Positions 33,009 through 41,120 of a DNA stretch of 64,000 nucleotides are shown here, in pieces. The stretch comes from Mesorhizobium shangrilense (GTDB lineage: Bacteria > Pseudomonadota > Alphaproteobacteria > Rhizobiales > Rhizobiaceae), in contig NZ_JAQGPN010000002.1 in NCBI RefSeq assembly GCF_028826155.1, forward strand, positions 1-64,000, in the 5' to 3' direction. The notes below the pieces were generated by a model. The model was not told where the DNA came from, ran no database searches, and saw only the letters and a list, made by a program, of their open reading frames with translations. Position 1 is the first letter of the stretch, and each line of letters starts with the position of its first letter. Made by a program: the position numbers and the translations under genes.

Positions 33009-33236
33009 GCAATCCCCCCTGATGATCGTCAGTTATACTTGCATTGTACCGGACGTGATTTAAGCAACGCTTAAGTTTATTTTCGGCGTACACTTTATTA
33101 ACAGCCTACATTTTCCCTGCTTTATGCGTTTTGCAATTATCGTTCATTGCATTATGCAGATCAGACTTTGCTAATATTAGGTAATACCGCCGTAATATAT
33201 TCTTGCTATAGTTGCAATGTTACAGAAAGGATTTTC
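33009..33236. promoter_or_regulatory. AT-rich divergent promoter region
   Basis: About 230 bp of AT-rich DNA in a GC-rich neighbourhood, between divergent genes. It contains TTTGCTAATATTAGGTAATA and CCGTAATATATTCTTGCTAT, and ATTGCA/TTGCAAT words near 33120-33220 occur several times. The CGTAATA word is also found in the promoter gaps at 30668 and 39262, suggesting one shared regulator or sigma factor. AAAGGA at 33223 precedes the start at 33237. Confidence 0.5.
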
Positions 33237-33521
33237 ATGTCGGGGAATGTTGCAGCGGAGAATGGGGCTAGCGCCCTGAGCGGGGAGTTTGCGCGGGGCG
33301 GTCTGCCGCAGGTGGATGGATTGAGCGACGAGCAGTTGCGCGAGCTGGCGGATGAGTGCGCAGCGCTGTTGAGCCAGCGTGACAAGGTACGCAAGCGCGA
33401 GGCGCTGGAGCAGATCCGGGCGCTGGCGCGGGCGCATCAGCTGGAGATCGAGGTAAAGCCGCCGGGGCGGGTGAGACGCAAGGGCGGTGACGAGGCAGAC
33501 GCCGGCAGGGGGGCCGGATGA
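33237..33521 (+). CDS. small coiled-coil protein (H-NS-like oligomerisation segment)
   Basis: 94 residues. The middle (DEQLRELADECAALLSQRDK, then REALEQIRALARAHQLEIEV) resembles the N-terminal coiled coil of H-NS/MvaT-type proteins, but the usual C-terminal AT-hook motif is not seen; instead there is a short basic tail (PPGRVRRKGGDEAD). It could be a truncated H-NS-like modulator or an unrelated coiled coil. It overlaps the next gene by 4 bp (ATGA). Confidence 0.55.
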   Translation: MSGNVAAENGASALSGEFARGGLPQVDGLSDEQLRELADECAALLSQRDKVRKREALEQIRALARAHQLEIEVKPPGRVRRKGGDEADAGRGAG

Positions 33522-33859
33522 AACGGCGGCGGAGCTATCCGGCCAAGGCGCCGCGGCCGACGGATGCCGACGGGGCTGCGCCGATCGTGCGCAAGTTCAT
33601 GATCGACCTGTTCGATCGCGAGGACGGTCGCGCTGCCGACTGGGGGCTGCTGGCCGAGACGGTGTTTCGGGTCGGTTTCGAAATGGCCGACGAGGTGGCC
33701 GGGTCGGAGCGGGCGACGGCGCTGATGCGGGTGGTGCACGACCACGCCTATAACCGGTTGGTGGGCAATGAGAGCGAGGCGGGCGGCGCTAGCCGGGGAC
33801 CGGCGCAGTCGCCGCCGCCGGGACGCAGCCCGGCGACGGCGCCGCAGCTGAAGCCGTAG
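33518..33859 (+). CDS. hypothetical protein, 113 residues
   Basis: Basic N-terminus (MKRRRSYPAKAPRPTDADG), then a predicted helical domain with VRKFMIDLFDREDGRAADWG and TVFRVGFEMADEVAGSERAT, and a Pro-rich disordered end. Coupled to the preceding coiled-coil gene by an ATGA overlap, so the two probably work together. Function unknown. It converges on the 50-codon gene at 33860 with no gap. Confidence 0.55.
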   Translation: MKRRRSYPAKAPRPTDADGAAPIVRKFMIDLFDREDGRAADWGLLAETVFRVGFEMADEVAGSERATALMRVVHDHAYNRLVGNESEAGGASRGPAQSPPPGRSPATAPQLKP

Positions 33860-34012
33860 TCAGGGCGCTGGCCGGGGGGTGGTCGGCTTCGGGGGCTTCG
33901 GCCCCTTTTCGGCTTCATCGAGAGAGGCGATGGCCTGGTCGAGGAGTTTCTTGATTTCGGCAATTCGCGGATCGTGGGGGAAGAGCCTGTCGAAAACAGC
34001 CTTGAGGATCAT
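33860..34012 (-). CDS. 50-residue protein, last gene of the HRxDGPA operon
   Basis: MILKAVFDRLFPHDPRIAEI, then KKLLDQAIASLDEAEKGPKP, ending in a Pro/Thr-rich tail. It starts at the ATG at 34012, which overlaps the stop of the upstream gene as ATGA, the third such overlap in this operon. A short amphipathic helix with a disordered tail. It is too short to place in a family. Confidence 0.6.
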   Translation of the reverse strand: MILKAVFDRLFPHDPRIAEIKKLLDQAIASLDEAEKGPKPPKPTTPRPAP

Positions 34013-34614
34013 GGCGCGGGCCCGGGTGGCGCGGGTTTGCCTTTTCCGATCGTGGCCCAGTTCGGAGCCGGCGCGCCATATTGGTAGTAATGTTCATCGG
34101 TCTCGCCGGTGGCTGGGTTTTGGTGGATGATGGCCGGGCCGCCGTCGCGGTGGACGCGGTCGTTCTGGTACCAGACCATGCGCGAGACGCTGCCGAGCGC
34201 TGGCTCGTGAACGGTGAAGGCCGGTCCGCCGTCGCGGTGAATCTGGCCGTGACGGAGCCATAGCTCAGAAAGGGTTCGCCCGGCTGCGTCGCGCAAGGTG
34301 TGAGCAGGACCGTCGTCGCGGTGGAGCCGGTCGTTCTTGTACCAGCGTTCGTCGATGATCGCCTCTGTGCTGGGGTTCCACTGTATGATGGCGGGGCCGT
34401 CGGCGCGGTGACGTTGGCCGCGGCGATACCATTCCACGGTGAGAGGGAGGGAGCCCTTTTTGGGGGCGTGCCAAGTGATTTTGGCCGGTGCGTCGTCGCG
34501 GTGCAATCGGCCGGCTTTTGTCCATGTGTCGTAAATCATCCCCGTTTCGGGATCCTTGACGGTCGTGCGCCATTGCGGGCACAGGCTTTCGAATATGGCG
34601 ATGAGCAGGCTCAT
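34009..34614 (-). CDS. HRxDGPA-repeat (MORN-like) protein 2
   Basis: 201 residues from the ATG at 34614, which overlaps the stop of the preceding repeat gene. About six units of ~24 residues follow the pattern WYxxGxxHRxDGPAxIxxxP, e.g. EWYRRGQRHRADGPAIIQW and ERWYKNDRLHRDDGPAHTL. This is a variant of the MORN_2-like 'W-x-G-x-H-x-DGPA' repeat seen in phage and plasmid proteins of unknown role. Units alternate with conserved Arg/Trp pairs, suggesting a beta-hairpin ladder. Cytosolic. Confidence 0.75.
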   Translation of the reverse strand: MSLLIAIFESLCPQWRTTVKDPETGMIYDTWTKAGRLHRDDAPAKITWHAPKKGSLPLTVEWYRRGQRHRADGPAIIQWNPSTEAIIDERWYKNDRLHRDDGPAHTLRDAAGRTLSELWLRHGQIHRDGGPAFTVHEPALGSVSRMVWYQNDRVHRDGGPAIIHQNPATGETDEHYYQYGAPAPNWATIGKGKPAPPGPAP

Positions 34615-35111
34615 GGCGCAGGTCCGTTGATAGCGGGCGGTTTCGACGGGCTGTTGGTGACCTTGTCGAGATGGCCGCGCGTGAACCACTGCTCCGACAG
34701 GAGCTCGCCGTCGGATCGGGTCAGGATCTTGGCCGGAGCGTCCTTGCGGTGAAACTGGCCGGCCTCGGCCCAAGCTTGATAGGTGGTGGTGCCGTTGGGA
34801 TCGCGGACGATCGCGGCGGGGCCGCCGTCGGTGCGGTGCAGGACGCCGTTGGCGTACCAGCCTTCGGTGGTGACGACGCCGGTGGTCGCGTCGCGCAGGA
34901 GGAAGGCGGGAGCGCCTTCGCGATGGCGATCCCCATGGCGATACCAGCTCTCATAGAGAACGACGCCGTTGCGGTCATGTTCGATGTAGGCGGGACCGTC
35001 TTCGCGATGGTACTGGCCGGCTTGCGTCCAGATTTCGCGGGTGACGCCGGTGGCCGCGTCGGTGTTTTTGCTGTGGACCTTCCGGAGGAAGATGTCTGCC
35101 GGGCTTTTCAT
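34611..35111 (-). CDS. HRxDGPA-repeat (MORN-like) protein 1
   Basis: 166 residues and first gene of a three-gene overlapping operon. Repeats such as EIWTQAGQYHREDGPAYIE, ESWYRHGDRHREGAPAFLL and EGWYANGVLHRTDGGPAAI are homologous to those of the next gene. The start at 35111 is followed by a non-repeat leader of ~25 residues (PADIFLRKVHSKN). Promoter in the AT-rich gap 35112-35282. Function unknown; the pair looks like tandem duplicates that diverged. Confidence 0.75.
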   Translation of the reverse strand: MKSPADIFLRKVHSKNTDAATGVTREIWTQAGQYHREDGPAYIEHDRNGVVLYESWYRHGDRHREGAPAFLLRDATTGVVTTEGWYANGVLHRTDGGPAAIVRDPNGTTTYQAWAEAGQFHRKDAPAKILTRSDGELLSEQWFTRGHLDKVTNSPSKPPAINGPAP

Positions 35112-35282
35112 GTCCGCTCCCTAAGTCGTCGTATGTATATCTACGCGGATATTATCGAAAATAGGGCTGTTTTCGCAAGGTTTTCGTATTTCTCGTTGTA
35201 ATTACTGGAATATTCGCCGCTTTTCGAGGTAAGATGATCATAGGGGGTTTATGCTTTAGAATGTTTTTGAGGGGTATTGCGC
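35112..35282. promoter_or_regulatory. AT-rich divergent promoter region
   Basis: 170 bp between the repeat operon (minus) and the secreted-protein operon (plus). It is rich in TATC, TTTTCG and AATATT words, and a GAGGTAAG site lies well upstream of the plus start, followed by GAGGGG just before the ATG at 35283. No confident promoter boxes were assigned. Confidence 0.4.
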
Positions 35283-35579
35283 ATGCGTCGTTTGTTTCTT
35301 TTCGGGTTACTGGGCATCTGTTTGACTCTGCCGCGGGCCGGGTGGGGGGAGGGTGCTGCTGGCATGGCTGCTGATGGCGGCAAGCCGGGGAGCGTCGAGA
35401 TCGTCGAAGACCAGGAGGCGAAGGCGTTCCGGTTCATGATCGACGGGCGCGAGGTCGCGCGCATTGACGCGATCGGTCTGCAGGTGCGGGATAGTATTGG
35501 CTACGGCGGGGCGATTACCGATGTCGGCCCGGGCCGGCTGGATCCGGCTGCCGACGGTGCGGAGAGCCACCATGAGTAA
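35283..35579 (+). CDS. small exported protein, unknown
   Basis: 98 residues from the ATG at 35283. The N-terminus is a signal peptide (MRRLFLFGLLGICLTLPRAG, cleavage likely near WGEGA). The mature part has EIVEDQEAKAFRFMIDGREV, then ARIDAIGLQVRDSIGYGGAI, resembling short linkers before tail-fibre-like repeats (FxIDGxxVARIDxxGLxV). It overlaps the start of the next, larger secreted protein by 8 bp, so the two are co-translated and may form one surface assembly. Confidence 0.6.
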   Translation: MRRLFLFGLLGICLTLPRAGWGEGAAGMAADGGKPGSVEIVEDQEAKAFRFMIDGREVARIDAIGLQVRDSIGYGGAITDVGPGRLDPAADGAESHHE

Positions 35580-36882
35580 TGTGCGTGGCTTTCTCGCAGT
35601 GGCGGTGTCGATTATCGCGTTGGTGGCGGCGCTGCCGGCGGCGGGGCAGGAAACGCTGCCTGGCGACGCCTGCGTCGCCGGACAGCTCGACCATATCCGG
35701 CTCAGCGGCGGTCCCGAAACCTCCGGCGTCGCCGACATCCTTCGCTGCAACGGCGCCACCTGGCAGTCGCAAATCCGCTTCATGTCCACCGGATCGGTCG
35801 GCGTCGGCAACCTCGCCCCGACAGCCGCGTTCGACGTAACCAAGGGCTTTGCGGCCGGCTCGACCGGCTGGGGCGAAAACGCCCAGTTCCTGGCCTACAG
35901 CACGGGCAACTCGGCCAGCTATCTCGGCGTCTCCGCGCTGACGGCGACGGCCAACGCCGGCGCCACCGGCGCCGCGCACGAGGCCTACGGCATTAGCGCC
36001 AACGTGCGGACCGGCAACGACGCCACCGCGCAAAAGGCGTTCGGCGTTACGTCCCAGCTGCGTCTGTTCAACACCGACACCGGCTACGGCGTCGTCGTCG
36101 ACGACGACAACGCCTCCGCCGCGGGCGGCACCGCATACGGTGTCTACATCAACCTCGACGACGCCGATCTGACGCGCTACGGCATCTACCAGATCTCGGC
36201 CAATCCGAACTACTTCGCCGGGACTGTCGGCGTCGGAACGCCCAGCCCGCAGGCCCCGCTGCATGTCGCCGGCGAGGCCATCATCGGCAAAGGGACGCTT
36301 GCCTGCGGCGCCGCCCAGGATGGCGCGCTGCGCTTCACCTCCTCGACCGATGCCTGGGAATTCTGCAATGGGTCAGCGTGGGTCCCTTTTGAGCAAAATC
36401 TCTCCGGTCCGCCCGGCTGCGTCAGTATCGGCGACCTCTGCGCCGACGGCACAGTCTTCGCCGGCTGGCACCCGATTACCCATGAAAATTTATTCATCGC
36501 AACGACGGATCAGGGCACGACCAGCCAATGGAAGACGACGGTCGGCGCGAACGACATTGCAACGGATTCCGTCGATGACGGGCGAGCCAACACCAATCAG
36601 GTGGCGAACAGCACGACCTTTCCGGCTTTTAAACTGTGCAAGGATTTAGCAACGGGCGGGCATAGCGATTGGTATCTGCCCTCGCGAGTGGAAGCATATT
36701 ATCTTTGGTCTGTTCGGGACACGATCGACGCAGCAGGGAATATCACCGATTTCCAGAACGCTTATTATTGGTCTTCGAGTGAGCAAAATAATAACCTTGT
36801 GTGGACCCAGCAATTTTCCGGCGGCAATCAGGACGTCAATAGTAAGACCAACGCGTACAGGGTGAGGTGTGTCAGGCGATGA
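35572..36882 (+). CDS. secreted fibre-like protein with Lcl (DUF1566) C-terminal domain
   Basis: 436 residues with a signal peptide (RGFLAVAVSIIALVAALPAA). The middle consists of fibre/phage-tail-like text (VGVGTPSPQAPLHVAGEAII, GTVGVGT) and a cysteine segment (CNGSAWVPF). The last ~150 residues carry an Lcl/DUF1566 domain: HSDWYLPSRVEAYYLW, YYWSSSEQNNN and the final NAYRVRCVRR. Such domains occur in surface adhesins and tail fibres. The CNG-W module also occurs in the propeller protein encoded convergently at 37027, so the two may act together outside the cell. Confidence 0.75.
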   Translation: MSNVRGFLAVAVSIIALVAALPAAGQETLPGDACVAGQLDHIRLSGGPETSGVADILRCNGATWQSQIRFMSTGSVGVGNLAPTAAFDVTKGFAAGSTGWGENAQFLAYSTGNSASYLGVSALTATANAGATGAAHEAYGISANVRTGNDATAQKAFGVTSQLRLFNTDTGYGVVVDDDNASAAGGTAYGVYINLDDADLTRYGIYQISANPNYFAGTVGVGTPSPQAPLHVAGEAIIGKGTLACGAAQDGALRFTSSTDAWEFCNGSAWVPFEQNLSGPPGCVSIGDLCADGTVFAGWHPITHENLFIATTDQGTTSQWKTTVGANDIATDSVDDGRANTNQVANSTTFPAFKLCKDLATGGHSDWYLPSRVEAYYLWSVRDTIDAAGNITDFQNAYYWSSSEQNNNLVWTQQFSGGNQDVNSKTNAYRVRCVRR

Positions 36883-37026
36883 ACAACCCGCCAATACCTA
36901 ACGATCAAATGCAGGCATAGAAGGTGGACGACAATGCAATCATGCTTGCATGATTGCATGTAAAGTCGGCGAGGTTGGTGGGCGGGCCGCTGGCGGACCC
37001 TGCCTTCTCAAAAAAATGAGAGAGAT

Positions 37027-39198
37027 CTAGGGTGCGACGCACTTGGCCCGCATGACGCGGTTGGTGCCGCTGCGGGCGACGCCGACGAAGGTGTTGTCGC
37101 CGTAACCGATGGCCTCCCATGCGTTGGCCTCGGTGCCGGTCATCGGCGTCCAGGTGATGCCGTCGGGCGATTTGATGACCGCCGTGGTGCCGGAATCGAC
37201 GGCGATGAACTGGCCGCCGCCGAAGCTGATGGTGTCCCAGCCGTTGGCCGCTGGCGGCGTCTGTGCCGTCCAGGTGATGCCGTCTGGTGAGGTCATGGCG
37301 CGGTCGGTGCTGTTGGGGGCGACGGCGACGAAGGTGTTGTTGCCGAAGGCGATGCCCTGCCATTGGCGCGCGTGGGAGGCGGCGCGGGCGGTCCAGGTGA
37401 TGCCGTCCGGCGAGGTCATGACCTGGTTGGTGCCGGTGGTGGTGACGGCGGCAAAGACGCCGTTGCCGTAAGCGACGGCAAACCAGTCGTTGGCCTCGGC
37501 CGCCGGGTGGGCGGTCCAGGTGACGCCGTCGGTCGAGCGCATGGTGCGGTTGGTGCCGTCATGGGCGACGGCGACGTAGATGCCGTTGCCGTAGGTGACG
37601 GAGGACCAGCCGCTGGCCTCGGGGATCGTATGGCCGGTCCAGGTGATGCCGTCGGGCGAAGTGGCGACGCGGTTGTGCTGGTAGGCGATGGCGACGAACT
37701 GACCATTGCCGAAGGTGACGGCGTTCCAGGAGCCGGCTTCGATCGTGCGGAGGGTCCAAATGATGCCATCGGGCGAGGTCATGACGTGGCCGTCGTCGGC
37801 GACGGCGACGAAAGTGCCGTTGCCGTAGGCGATGCCGGTCCACCAATGGCTGGGGGTGGCGTGGGCGGTCCATGTGCCTGAAGCGCAGGCGCAGGGGCTG
37901 GAGGAACCAACGCCGCGCCAGACGGTGCCGTCGCAATACTGCAGCTGGCAGTGAGCGTCGTTGAAGAGGGTGTAGCCTGCGTCTCTGGTGGGATTGGTGC
38001 AGCCGGTGTTGGGGCCGCCGGGATCGACCGGACCGGCGGCGTGCCAGGTGGCGCCGTCGCACCATTGCAGGACGCGGTGATCGCCATTGTAGAGGACGTG
38101 CCCTGCTTCGCGGGTCGGGTTGCTGCAGCCGGGGCCGAGACACAGCGCGGTCATGACGCGGTTGGTGCCGGTGCGCGCGAGGGCGACGAACGAGCCCCCG
38201 CCATAGGCGAGGCTTTTCCAGTCATTGGCTTCGGTGCCGGTCCGGGTGGTCCAGCTGATGCCGTCGGCCGAATACATGGTGGCGGTGGAGCCGGTGTCGG
38301 TGGCGACGAACAGGCCGTTGCCGAAGGTGATCCTGTCCCAGCCGCCGCCCGGTACGACGCGCGGCGTCCAGGTGGCGCCGTCCGGCGAGGTCATGACGTT
38401 GTTGGGGCCGTTGGGCGCGACGGCGACGAAAGTGTTGTTGCCGAAGGCGATGCCCTGCCACTGCTTGGCGGTCACCGCGTGGGGCGTCCAGGTGATGCCG
38501 TCCGGGGAGGTCATGACCTGGTTGGTGCCGGTGGTGGTGACGGCAGCGAAGACGCCGTTGCCGAAGGCGATGCCGAACCAGTCGTTGGCCTCGGGCGACG
38601 AATGGGTCGTCCAGGTGATGCCGTCGGTCGAGCGGGTGATGTTGTTGGTCGGCTCGCGGGTGACGCCGACATAGGCGCCGTTGCCGTAGGTGAGCGAATA
38701 CGCCCCGTTGGGGTTGCTGCCGGTGAAGACGGTCCAGTTGATGCCGTCGGGGGAGCGCAGCATGCGGTTGCTGGCGTTGGCGGCGACGATGAACTGGCCG
38801 TTGGCGTAGGTGATGGCGGCCCAGTTGCGGTTTTCGGGCGCGAGACGCGGTGTCCAGGTTTTGCCGCCGTCGGCGGAGGTCATGATCTGGTGGGTGCCGT
38901 CCTCGGCGACGGCGACGAAGACGCCGTTGCCGTAGGCGACGCCGGTCCAGAGGTTCTGCTGCGCGGCCGCGCGCGCTGTCCAGGGGCTGATGGTCGTGCA
39001 GACCGGCGCGGTGCCGCCGTGGCGCGGAAAACCGACCCACTGGCTGCCGTTGCAATATGCGAGGACGGCGGTGTCGGCGCCGAAGGCGATCATGCCGGCG
39101 TCGCCGGCCGGGGCGGTGCAGGCGGCGCGGGCCGGGGCGGCGAGAAGGAGAGCCGCCGCCACGGTTGCTAAAACAACAATTTTGGTAATACTTCTCAT
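37027..39198 (-). CDS. secreted double beta-propeller repeat protein
   Basis: 723 residues with a signal peptide (KIVVLATVAAALLLAAPARA). I count 14 repeats of ~40 residues with the core WTxxxxxxxxWxxIAFGNGxFVAVAxxGTNxVMTSPDGIT, arranged as two sets of seven. They are separated by a Cys-rich linker with two modules (CSNPTREAGHVLYNGDHRVL and CTNPTRDAGYTLFNDAHCQL). Seven repeats per set fits two seven-bladed propellers. Blades 4-7 of the second set match blades 4-7 of the first in order, so the protein arose by internal duplication. It is probably a surface or periplasmic binding protein; the ligand is unknown. Confidence 0.8.
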   Translation of the reverse strand: MRSITKIVVLATVAAALLLAAPARAACTAPAGDAGMIAFGADTAVLAYCNGSQWVGFPRHGGTAPVCTTISPWTARAAAQQNLWTGVAYGNGVFVAVAEDGTHQIMTSADGGKTWTPRLAPENRNWAAITYANGQFIVAANASNRMLRSPDGINWTVFTGSNPNGAYSLTYGNGAYVGVTREPTNNITRSTDGITWTTHSSPEANDWFGIAFGNGVFAAVTTTGTNQVMTSPDGITWTPHAVTAKQWQGIAFGNNTFVAVAPNGPNNVMTSPDGATWTPRVVPGGGWDRITFGNGLFVATDTGSTATMYSADGISWTTRTGTEANDWKSLAYGGGSFVALARTGTNRVMTALCLGPGCSNPTREAGHVLYNGDHRVLQWCDGATWHAAGPVDPGGPNTGCTNPTRDAGYTLFNDAHCQLQYCDGTVWRGVGSSSPCACASGTWTAHATPSHWWTGIAYGNGTFVAVADDGHVMTSPDGIIWTLRTIEAGSWNAVTFGNGQFVAIAYQHNRVATSPDGITWTGHTIPEASGWSSVTYGNGIYVAVAHDGTNRTMRSTDGVTWTAHPAAEANDWFAVAYGNGVFAAVTTTGTNQVMTSPDGITWTARAASHARQWQGIAFGNNTFVAVAPNSTDRAMTSPDGITWTAQTPPAANGWDTISFGGGQFIAVDSGTTAVIKSPDGITWTPMTGTEANAWEAIGYGDNTFVGVARSGTNRVMRAKCVAP

Positions 39199-39320
39199 GT
39201 ATTATGAGTGTAACTTATATTCATTAAGCTTTGGTAGAGAGCTTTTTTCGGTATATTTGACGTAATATTGCTGTTGTTATAACATATCCTGACGGCCTTA
39301 TACATATCGGGGGGTATGGG
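39199..39320. promoter_or_regulatory. AT-rich divergent promoter region
   Basis: Between the propeller gene (minus) and the coiled-coil gene (plus). It contains GACGTAATATTGCTGTTGTTATAAC-like text (written here only to 20 bases: ACGTAATATTGCTGTTGTTA, 39262 onward), sharing the CGTAATA word with the gaps at 30668 and 33188. GGGGGG precedes the ATG at 39321. Confidence 0.45.
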
Positions 39321-40169
39321 ATGGCGCTGACGATTTTCGACGAGTTCAATGTCAAGGCGCTGTCGCCGCAGGCGCTGGCGACGCTGGTGGCGCGCCAGGC
39401 GACGACGCGGTCCTACGCGGTGCAGAAGAACGAGGCGGACAATATCCGTCGCCGGGATGACGAGAGACGCCGGCGCGAGGAGGGTCAGGACGCCGAGGAC
39501 ATCGTGTTCCTGATGGCCGCCGTCTATCACGAGACGCAGATGCGGATGATCGCGCGCTTCGACGAGGACGCGGAGGCGTCGCGTCTGGCGATGGCGAAGA
39601 TCGACAAGCGCCTGGCCGAGCTGGAGCAGGAGCGGCTGGCGATGGTCGAGCGTGCGGTGAAGCTGCCGGACGGCCGGGCCGTGTTCCTCAGCGAGGACGG
39701 GAAATCGATCTTTACCGAAGATGGGGAGAAGCTGCCGGAGGCAGAAGCGGAGAGGTTGCTGGAGGAGCGGGGGGATGAGCTCAGGGCTGGATATAGCTCG
39801 GAACGCTGGAAGGCGGTCGGAGATGAGCGAGGGGCCCTTGTGGCGGAGAAGGCGGCGCTGGCGGAGTGGGACGCGTACCGCGAAGAGCTGAAGGCCAGGG
39901 TCGCGGGCGGAGAGATGACGCAGGACGAGTTGGAAGAGGCAGAGCGGGATTACGAGGAAAGCGTGCCCGAAACGGTGAAAGAGATGCGCGCGAAACGCGA
40001 CGCGGCGGAGCTGTTGTCGGAGAAGCAGACCGCTACGCGCGACGACGGAATCGCGAAGCAAGCGCACGCGGCGCCGGCGGACGACGCGATCGATCTGACA
40101 GGTACGAGCGTGGAAAGAGAGGCCCCGGCTGCGGGAGCACCGCGCGGGGTGCCTAAATTCGGTATGTAG
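39321..40169 (+). CDS. charged coiled-coil protein, unknown
   Basis: 282 residues. It starts MALTIFDEFNVKALSPQALA, then has a long charged helical region (RRRDDERRRREEGQDAEDIV; ELEQERLAMVERAVKLPDGR), a short beta segment (VFLSEDGKSIFTEDGEKLPE), and a second coiled coil and acidic end. The composition suggests a scaffold or packaging accessory like those near phage and plasmid structural genes, but no family is recognised. Good start: G-rich ribosome site directly upstream. Confidence 0.6.
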   Translation: MALTIFDEFNVKALSPQALATLVARQATTRSYAVQKNEADNIRRRDDERRRREEGQDAEDIVFLMAAVYHETQMRMIARFDEDAEASRLAMAKIDKRLAELEQERLAMVERAVKLPDGRAVFLSEDGKSIFTEDGEKLPEAEAERLLEERGDELRAGYSSERWKAVGDERGALVAEKAALAEWDAYREELKARVAGGEMTQDELEEAERDYEESVPETVKEMRAKRDAAELLSEKQTATRDDGIAKQAHAAPADDAIDLTGTSVEREAPAAGAPRGVPKFGM

Positions 40170-40172
40170 CCG

Positions 40173-40496
40173 CTATTTGTATTCGCCACAGCGCTTTTTC
40201 ATCAGCGCCTCCATCACCGCAGCGGCTTGTATGTTGGGGTTTTTCTGCATGGCGAAATCGACGTCTTTGACGCTGTCAGCTGTCTCGAGCCAACGGATAA
40301 TGCAGTCGGCGCGTTCAGGATCGCCCATGCGGATGAACAGCTGGGCGGCCATATCGGCAATGCCGATGCTGTAGGCGGTTTGCTCAGTTGGGGTTCGGGC
40401 GGTGTACTCGCTGCCGGTGATGGCGTAAGCGGGCTGGGCCGCAATGAACAACCCGGCGGCAATCGCAGCAATGGCGGCGGCTTTCAGCGTGTGCAT
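40173..40496 (-). CDS. small secreted protein, unknown
   Basis: 107 residues from the ATG at 40496 with GGGAGAA upstream (the frame is open to 40520). A clear signal peptide (LKAAAIAAIAAGLFIAAQPAYA, cleavage after AYA; residues 4-24) is followed by a helical mature part with one Cys pair (RADCIIRWLETADSV, KKRCGEYK). Size, signal and helical mature part resemble small periplasmic proteins of plasmid entry or exclusion systems, but I cannot name the family. It converges with the coiled-coil gene. Confidence 0.65.
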   Translation of the reverse strand: MHTLKAAAIAAIAAGLFIAAQPAYAITGSEYTARTPTEQTAYSIGIADMAAQLFIRMGDPERADCIIRWLETADSVKDVDFAMQKNPNIQAAAVMEALMKKRCGEYK

Positions 40497-40676
40497 CGAA
40501 ATTCTCCCTTGTTGAATCACGACAGGCGAAAAGCAACAACGGTGATGCGGGAAGGAGAGAGCCGTACAGATGTAGAAGCTTTGCCGTTATACTCTCTCGG
40601 CTCGCATACGTCATCCGATGAACGGACTTTTCCTCTCACTCTTGACGCCGGCGGGGCGCGCCAGCGCCGGCGATGA

Positions 40677-40877
40677 TCAGCCGGTGTCCTGTTCGGCCGA
40701 CTGGACGAGGAGGAGATGGGCGGCGAGGAACAGCATCGCGACGCCGTGTTGTTCTTCGCGCGACTGGCGCGGGTTGGTGAAGGCGATGGCTTCGCCGTCG
40801 AGATAGATGGTGAAGGCCGGGATTTCCTCGCCGTGGTTGCCGGTGGCCGGCTCGTAGACGAAATAGCAGAGCGACAT
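40677..40877 (-). CDS. 66-residue protein, unknown
   Basis: MSLCYFVYEPATGNHGEEIP, then FTIYLDGEAIAFTNPRQSRE and a hydrophobic helix (VAMLFLAAHLLLVQ). It starts at 40877 with AAAGGAGACC upstream. A perfect 10-bp inverted repeat, CGGCTGCGCC/GGCGCAGCCG (40919-40941), lies between it and the next upstream gene and could be a terminator for that gene. No family recognised; typical small backbone protein. Confidence 0.6.
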   Translation of the reverse strand: MSLCYFVYEPATGNHGEEIPAFTIYLDGEAIAFTNPRQSREEQHGVAMLFLAAHLLLVQSAEQDTG

Positions 40878-40952
40878 GACGGTCTCCTTTGTGTCGGGCG
40901 GTTGGGGCGAAAGGGCCCGGCTGCGCCCGGGGCGCAGCCGGTAGAGGGGCCA

Positions 40953-41120
40953 TCAGGCGTACGGATCGTATTCGCAGATGACGCTGGCGGGATCGCCGTC
41001 GAACTCGTCCGACGTCACGACGCTGAACCCCAGTTCACTGCGAAAGAGCGTGACGCAGGTCATCAGCGTGAGGGCGAGCGTGTAGGCGTACTGCTGCGCC
41101 AGGGCGAGGTTCTGTGACAT
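40953..41120 (-). CDS. 55-residue acidic protein, unknown
   Basis: Starts at the ATG at 41120 behind GGGAGCCGGAAG. It has an N-terminal hydrophobic helix (AQQYAYTLALTLMTCVTLF) and an acidic C-terminus (TSDEFDGDPASVICEYDPYA). It could be membrane-associated. It is the last backbone gene before cargo II and precedes the 66-residue gene on the same strand, so the two may be one transcription unit. Confidence 0.55.
   Translation of the reverse strand: MSQNLALAQQYAYTLALTLMTCVTLFRSELGFSVVTSDEFDGDPASVICEYDPYA

Noticed and set aside
37363..39171. Gly/Asp/Val-rich plus-strand frames antisense to the propeller gene, looking like repeat proteins
   Set aside because: The apparent repeats are the shadow of the propeller repeats on the opposite strand; no ribosome sites or signal sequences.
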